Positions 8,150 to 10,616 of a DNA stretch of 10,616 nucleotides are shown here, one piece after another (position 1 is the first letter of the stretch; each line of letters begins with the position of its first letter). Where the stretch lies: assembly GCA_903921405.1 (NCBI GenBank), contig CAIXPV010000148.1, positions 1-10,616 of the forward strand, given 5' to 3'. This DNA is from an uncultured Actinomycetes bacterium (lineage in GTDB: Bacteria; Actinomycetota; Actinomycetes; Nanopelagicales; Nanopelagicaceae). The notes beneath the pieces were generated by a model. The model was given only the letters and a program-made list of their open reading frames with translations, was not told the origin of the DNA and did not search any database. The translations under genes and the position numbers were made by a program.

Positions 8150-8159
8150 ATCAGCCCTT
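8150..8159 (-). promoter_or_regulatory. Ribosome binding site supporting the TTG start of adnA
   Basis: Read on the - strand, AAGGG (8159-8155) sits 5 nt before TTG 8149. This is the best Shine-Dalgarno match near the adnA N-terminus and the reason for preferring TTG 8149 over GTG 8119. An ATG at 8142 lies out of frame. Confidence 0.5.
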
Positions 8160-8194
8160 GCGATAATTCCAACGTTCTGCGCCGCTTACTCTGC

Positions 8195-8200
8195 TATCAT
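8195..8200 (+). promoter_or_regulatory. Possible -10 element for the antitoxin-toxin operon
   Basis: TATCAT fits the TANNNT -10 pattern and would start transcription near 8207, inside the palindrome, leaving a leader of about 30 nt. A second match, TATCTT (8215-8220), lies within the palindrome and would start near 8227, directly ahead of the ribosome site. No convincing -35 is visible for either, so the choice is open. Confidence 0.3.
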
Positions 8201-8204
8201 GATT

Positions 8205-8224
8205 TATCAAGATATATCTTGATA
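8205..8224. promoter_or_regulatory. Perfect 20-bp palindrome, probable operator of the toxin-antitoxin operon
   Basis: The half-site TATCAAGATA (8205-8214) is followed directly by its exact reverse complement (8215-8224), with no mismatch and no spacer. It ends 14 nt before the antitoxin ATG. Ribbon-helix-helix antitoxins bind such short palindromes as dimers or tetramers to repress their own operon, so this is the likely autoregulatory site. Each strand contains TATCTT, a -10-like hexamer, so occupancy could also affect adnA transcription in the other direction. The palindrome is seen; protein binding and its effect are inferred. A rho-independent terminator is unlikely because the stem is A+T-rich and lacks a T tract. 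Confidence 0.72.
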
Positions 8225-8227
8225 TTG

Positions 8228-8233
8228 AGGGAG
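8228..8233 (+). promoter_or_regulatory. Ribosome binding site of the antitoxin gene
   Basis: AGGGAG lies 5 nt before ATG 8239, the clearest Shine-Dalgarno in the window. It fixes the antitoxin start and suggests strong translation of the antitoxin relative to the toxin, which has no site of comparable strength at its overlapping start. Confidence 0.65.
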
Positions 8234-8238
8234 CACCA

Positions 8239-8466
8239 ATGACAACCAAGCGTGAAAAGTTTTCTTCACAAGCCGACGAGGAGCTTCTGGCCGCTGTGCG
8301 CAATCTGGCTCAGTCAGAAGGCCGCCAGTTCCAATCAATCCTTGAGGAAGCCCTTACTGAGTACCTAGAGCGCCATCAAAATGAACGCCCGCGTACTCAT
8401 GTCATGGAGGCCTTTGGTTTAAGCATGGATGAGTTCGATGATCTCTATCAAAAGCTCGCCCAGTAA
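8239..8466 (+). CDS. Ribbon-helix-helix-like antitoxin paired with a Doc-family toxin
   Basis: The 75-aa protein shows an N-terminal segment that fits a ribbon-helix-helix DNA-binding fold: a short basic/polar strand (REKFSSQ, 5-11), helix 1 (about 12-27), a Gly-Arg turn (28-29) and helix 2 (about 30-46). The remaining 48-75 is acidic and amphipathic (MEAFGLSMDEFDDLY) and is the likely toxin-neutralising tail. It is expected to bind the palindrome just upstream and to mask the toxin encoded next. It lacks the sequence features of Phd, the classical Doc partner, so antitoxin identity rests on the RHH-like pattern, small size, position directly before doc and the operator. Its TAA stop overlaps the toxin ATG by one base (TAATG), a common arrangement for coupled pairs. 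Family assignment was made by eye only. Confidence 0.8.
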   Translation: MTTKREKFSSQADEELLAAVRNLAQSEGRQFQSILEEALTEYLERHQNERPRTHVMEAFGLSMDEFDDLYQKLAQ

Positions 8467-8846
8467 TGCCTGAAGTTAATTACCTAACTCTTCCTGATGT
8501 ATTAGCGATGCATATGGTGCTCATCAAGAGATTTGGCGGCAGTGATGGTGTTCGTGACATGGGCTCATTGGAGTCGGCGGTTGCTCGACCTCAATCGGGA
8601 TATTACAAAGATGTCATTGAATCTGCAGCTGCACTCTTTGAGGGCCTTGCAATCAACCATCCGTTTATCGATGGAAATAAGCGCGTTGCATTTGCTGCAA
8701 CCGATGTATTTCTGCGAATCAATGGCTACCACTTCACTTTACAGAGCAAAGAGATTTACGCAGCGATGATGAAGTTCTTTGACACCGGCACTTTCAAATT
8801 AGCAACGATCGAACCGTGGCTTCGAAAGAGCGTCTCAGAAAACTAA
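8466..8846 (+). CDS. doc: Doc-family (Fic fold) toxin of a type II toxin-antitoxin system
   Basis: The 126-aa protein has the length and layout of Doc, 'death on curing'. Seen: an N-terminal LTLPDVLAMH segment (7-16), GGSDGVRDMGSLESAVARPQ (24-43), which is highly typical of Doc homologues, and the core motif HPFIDGNKR (65-73). H65, F67, D69, N71, K72 and R73 match the Doc pattern HxFxDxNKR. Lys at 72, where Fic AMP-transferases have Gly, is the feature that distinguishes the Doc branch. P1 Doc phosphorylates elongation factor EF-Tu and so stops translation; the same activity is inferred here. The core motif is intact, so the toxin is probably active if freed from the antitoxin. Its start overlaps the antitoxin stop by one base, and its TAA stop overlaps the convergent typA stop by 4 nt. 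Confidence 0.92.
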   Translation: MPEVNYLTLPDVLAMHMVLIKRFGGSDGVRDMGSLESAVARPQSGYYKDVIESAAALFEGLAINHPFIDGNKRVAFAATDVFLRINGYHFTLQSKEIYAAMMKFFDTGTFKLATIEPWLRKSVSEN

Positions 8847-10616
8847 ACGTTCTGGTTGGCCTTCTTGGCACGGGCAGTTGAGCGGGCGCGCTCGTCACCA
8901 TCAAGAACAACCTTGCGGATTCGAACAACGGCCGGGGTAACTTCAACGCACTCATCTTCGCGACAGAACTCCAAAGCACCTTCCATGTTGAGCTTCTTAG
9001 GTGGAATCAAACGCTCTGATTCATCGGTACCTGAAGCACGCATGTTAGTAAGTTTCTTTTCACGAACACAGTTAACATCCATGTCATCGCTGCGAGAGTT
9101 CTCGCCAATAACCATTCCCTCATAAACCTCGTCACCTGGTTCCACGAAGATGCTTCCGCGATCTTGTGTTCCATAGAGTGCATACGAAGTTACAACTCCC
9201 ATGCGATCTGAAACTAGTGATCCAGTTCCACGTGTGCGGATATCGCCGTGCCAAGCTTCATAACCGTCAAAGACGTGGTGTAGCAAACCTGTTCCGCGAG
9301 TTTCAGTTAAGAACTCAGTACGGAAACCAATAAGTCCACGTGATGGAACTTTGTAATCAAGGCGAATCCAGCCAGTGCCATGGTTAACCATTTGCTCCAT
9401 GCGTCCCTTACGAAGCGCCATCAACTGAGTAAGCACACCAAGATATTCTTCAGGTGCATCAATTGTTAAACGCTCCATTGGCTCATGTACTTTGCCATCA
9501 ATCTTCTTAATAACTACCTGTGGCTTACCAACAGTTAATTCAAAGCCTTCGCGCTTCATGATTTCAACAAGCACAGCTAGCTGAAGCTCTCCACGACCTT
9601 GAACTTCCCATGTATCTGGACGCTCAGTATTGAGTACGCGCAATGACACGTTACCAACTAGCTCGGCATCGAGGCGGCCCTTAACTTGGCGCGCAGTAAG
9701 CAGTTTTCCGCTCTTGCCAGCAAGAGGTGATGTATTGATACCAATAGTCATCGAAATCGATGGCTCATCAACGATGATCAATGGAAGCGCATGTGGGTTT
9801 TCATTATCAGCCAAAGTTTCGCCCAAAGTAATCGTTTCGATTCCAGCCACAGCGATAATGTCGCCTGGGTGGGCTTCAAGAGTTGGAATGCGTTCTAGAG
9901 CCTCAGTAATAAGTAGCTCTGAAATCTTTACGCGCTCCATAGTTCCATCGGTCTTGATCCAGGTAACGTTCTGACCCTTTTTAATAACTCCTTCACGCAC
10001 GCGGCACAAAGCTAGGCGACCAAGGAATGGTGATGAGTCAAGGTTAGTTACGTGTGCCTGCAATGGTGCACCTTCGTGATATTCAGGTGCTGGAATTGCA
10101 GAGAAAATCGTGTCGAATAAAACATCTAAGTTTTCTTCTTCTGGCATTCCACCATCTGCTGGACGCTTTAATGATGCACGGCCAGCTTTAGCCGATGCGT
10201 ATACAACTGGAAATTCAATCTGTGTTTCATTGGCATCTAGATCCAAAAATAGTTCGTAGGCCTCATCGACAACTTCAGCGATACGTGAATCGGGGCGGTC
10301 AACTTTATTGATTACCAAAATAACTGGCAGGTTCTTCTCCAGCGCTTTGCGCAATACGAAACGTGTTTGTGGCAGTGGACCTTCAGATGCATCGACCAAC
10401 AAGATAACGCCGTCGACCATTTCTAGTCCGCGCTCTACTTCGCCACCGAAATCGGCGTGGCCTGGTGTATCAATGATGTTAACAATTGTGTCTCCGCGCT
10501 TAACTGCGGTGTTCTTAGCAAGAATCGTAATTCCCTTTTCGCGCTCTAGATCCATTGAATCCATCATGCGCTCTTGGCCTTCGCCCTGCTTCTTATATGC
10601 AGCAAAAGCACCGGAC
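8843..10616 (-). CDS. typA: TypA/BipA translational GTPase (5' end beyond the window)
   Basis: This ribosome-associated GTPase of the EF-G/LepA group aids ribosome assembly and growth under stress. 591 codons are visible and the frame stays open to the right edge. The residues before the first visible Met (SGAFAAYKKQGEGQER) match the usual TypA region, so MMDSMDLEREKG (17-28) is internal and roughly the first 20-30 residues, with the G1 loop, are missing. Numbering from the first complete visible codon: switch I-like EREKGIT (24-30), G3 DTPGH (49-53), G4 NKVD (103-106), G5-like ASAK (140-143). Further on come the EF-G-like domains and the TypA-specific C-terminus, including NSRSDDMDVN and LTNMRASGTDE. 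The lysine/arginine-rich tail (RARSTARAKKANQ) is common in this family. The stop codon (TAG) overlaps the Doc stop. Its promoter is outside the window. Identification is secure. Confidence 0.97.
   Translation of the reverse strand, partial: SGAFAAYKKQGEGQERMMDSMDLEREKGITILAKNTAVKRGDTIVNIIDTPGHADFGGEVERGLEMVDGVILLVDASEGPLPQTRFVLRKALEKNLPVILVINKVDRPDSRIAEVVDEAYELFLDLDANETQIEFPVVYASAKAGRASLKRPADGGMPEEENLDVLFDTIFSAIPAPEYHEGAPLQAHVTNLDSSPFLGRLALCRVREGVIKKGQNVTWIKTDGTMERVKISELLITEALERIPTLEAHPGDIIAVAGIETITLGETLADNENPHALPLIIVDEPSISMTIGINTSPLAGKSGKLLTARQVKGRLDAELVGNVSLRVLNTERPDTWEVQGRGELQLAVLVEIMKREGFELTVGKPQVVIKKIDGKVHEPMERLTIDAPEEYLGVLTQLMALRKGRMEQMVNHGTGWIRLDYKVPSRGLIGFRTEFLTETRGTGLLHHVFDGYEAWHGDIRTRGTGSLVSDRMGVVTSYALYGTQDRGSIFVEPGDEVYEGMVIGENSRSDDMDVNCVREKKLTNMRASGTDESERLIPPKKLNMEGALEFCREDECVEVTPAVVRIRKVVLDGDERARSTARAKKANQNV

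Noticed and set aside
8205..8224. Palindrome as a terminator or recombination site
   Set aside because: The stem is A+T-rich with no loop and no following T tract, and no integrase or second copy is visible. Its position before the antitoxin favours an operator.
8466..8846. Reading the toxin as a Fic AMP-transferase
   Set aside because: The core is HPFIDGNKR. Lys at 72 in place of the Fic Gly, the short length and the N-terminal GGSDGVRD region place it with Doc.
10565..10567. Met at 10567 as the start of typA
   Set aside because: The 16 upstream codons are open and read as the conserved TypA stretch before switch I. The real start and the P-loop lie beyond the right edge.
1..10616. CRISPR arrays, insertion sequences, tRNA/rRNA genes, riboswitches
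   Set aside because: No regular spaced repeats, transposase genes, cloverleaf or ribosomal RNA signatures were seen by eye, and almost every base is coding.

Overview
The window looks like chromosome from a small-genome actinobacterium of moderate G+C. Freshwater Nanopelagicales (acI) is my best guess from memory of such genomes, not from any search. The main evidence is the gene set. A two-subunit AdnA/AdnB motor-nuclease, a hallmark of Actinobacteria, sits beside a NudC-type NAD diphosphatase. The short N-terminus of the following gene fits UvrD2. Mycobacteria have a similar adnA-adnB...nudC...uvrD2 neighbourhood. Coding is almost gap-free: every same-strand junction seen overlaps, and both convergent junctions overlap by 4 nt at their stop codons.

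Layout, left to right. Positions 1-41 (-) hold the first 13 codons of a gene running off the left edge (possible uvrD2), coupled to nudC (38-988, -) by an ATGA overlap. A 29-bp divergent gap (989-1017) separates nudC from an endonuclease/exonuclease/phosphatase-fold hydrolase (1018-1821, +). That gene converges on adnB (1818-5021, -), which is coupled by ATGA to adnA (5018-8149, -). An 89-bp regulatory gap (8150-8238) contains a perfect 20-bp palindrome. It is followed by a toxin-antitoxin pair on the + strand: a ribbon-helix-helix-like antitoxin (8239-8466) and a Doc-family toxin (8466-8846). The toxin converges on typA/bipA (8843-10616, -), whose 5' end lies beyond the right edge.

Functionally, most of the window concerns DNA break repair. 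AdnA and AdnB should form a heterodimer that unwinds and trims double-strand ends. Both ATP sites and both RecB-type nuclease sites look intact, AdnA carries cysteines for an iron-sulfur cluster, and AdnA's motif III is degenerate, which suggests unequal motors. The phosphodiesterase-fold protein next to adnB has no assignable substrate. NudC belongs to nucleotide/RNA-cap clean-up and TypA to ribosome assembly and stress adaptation.

The accessory element is the RHH/Doc module wedged between adnAB and typA. Its palindrome probably serves as the autoregulatory operator and may also overlap the adnA promoter. I see no tRNA, rRNA, CRISPR array, insertion sequence or convincing rho-independent terminator. 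No gene-free stretch exceeds 90 bases. I do not see a wholly new system; the most unusual elements are the RHH-Doc pairing with its shared control region and the nuclease-like gene abutting adnB.
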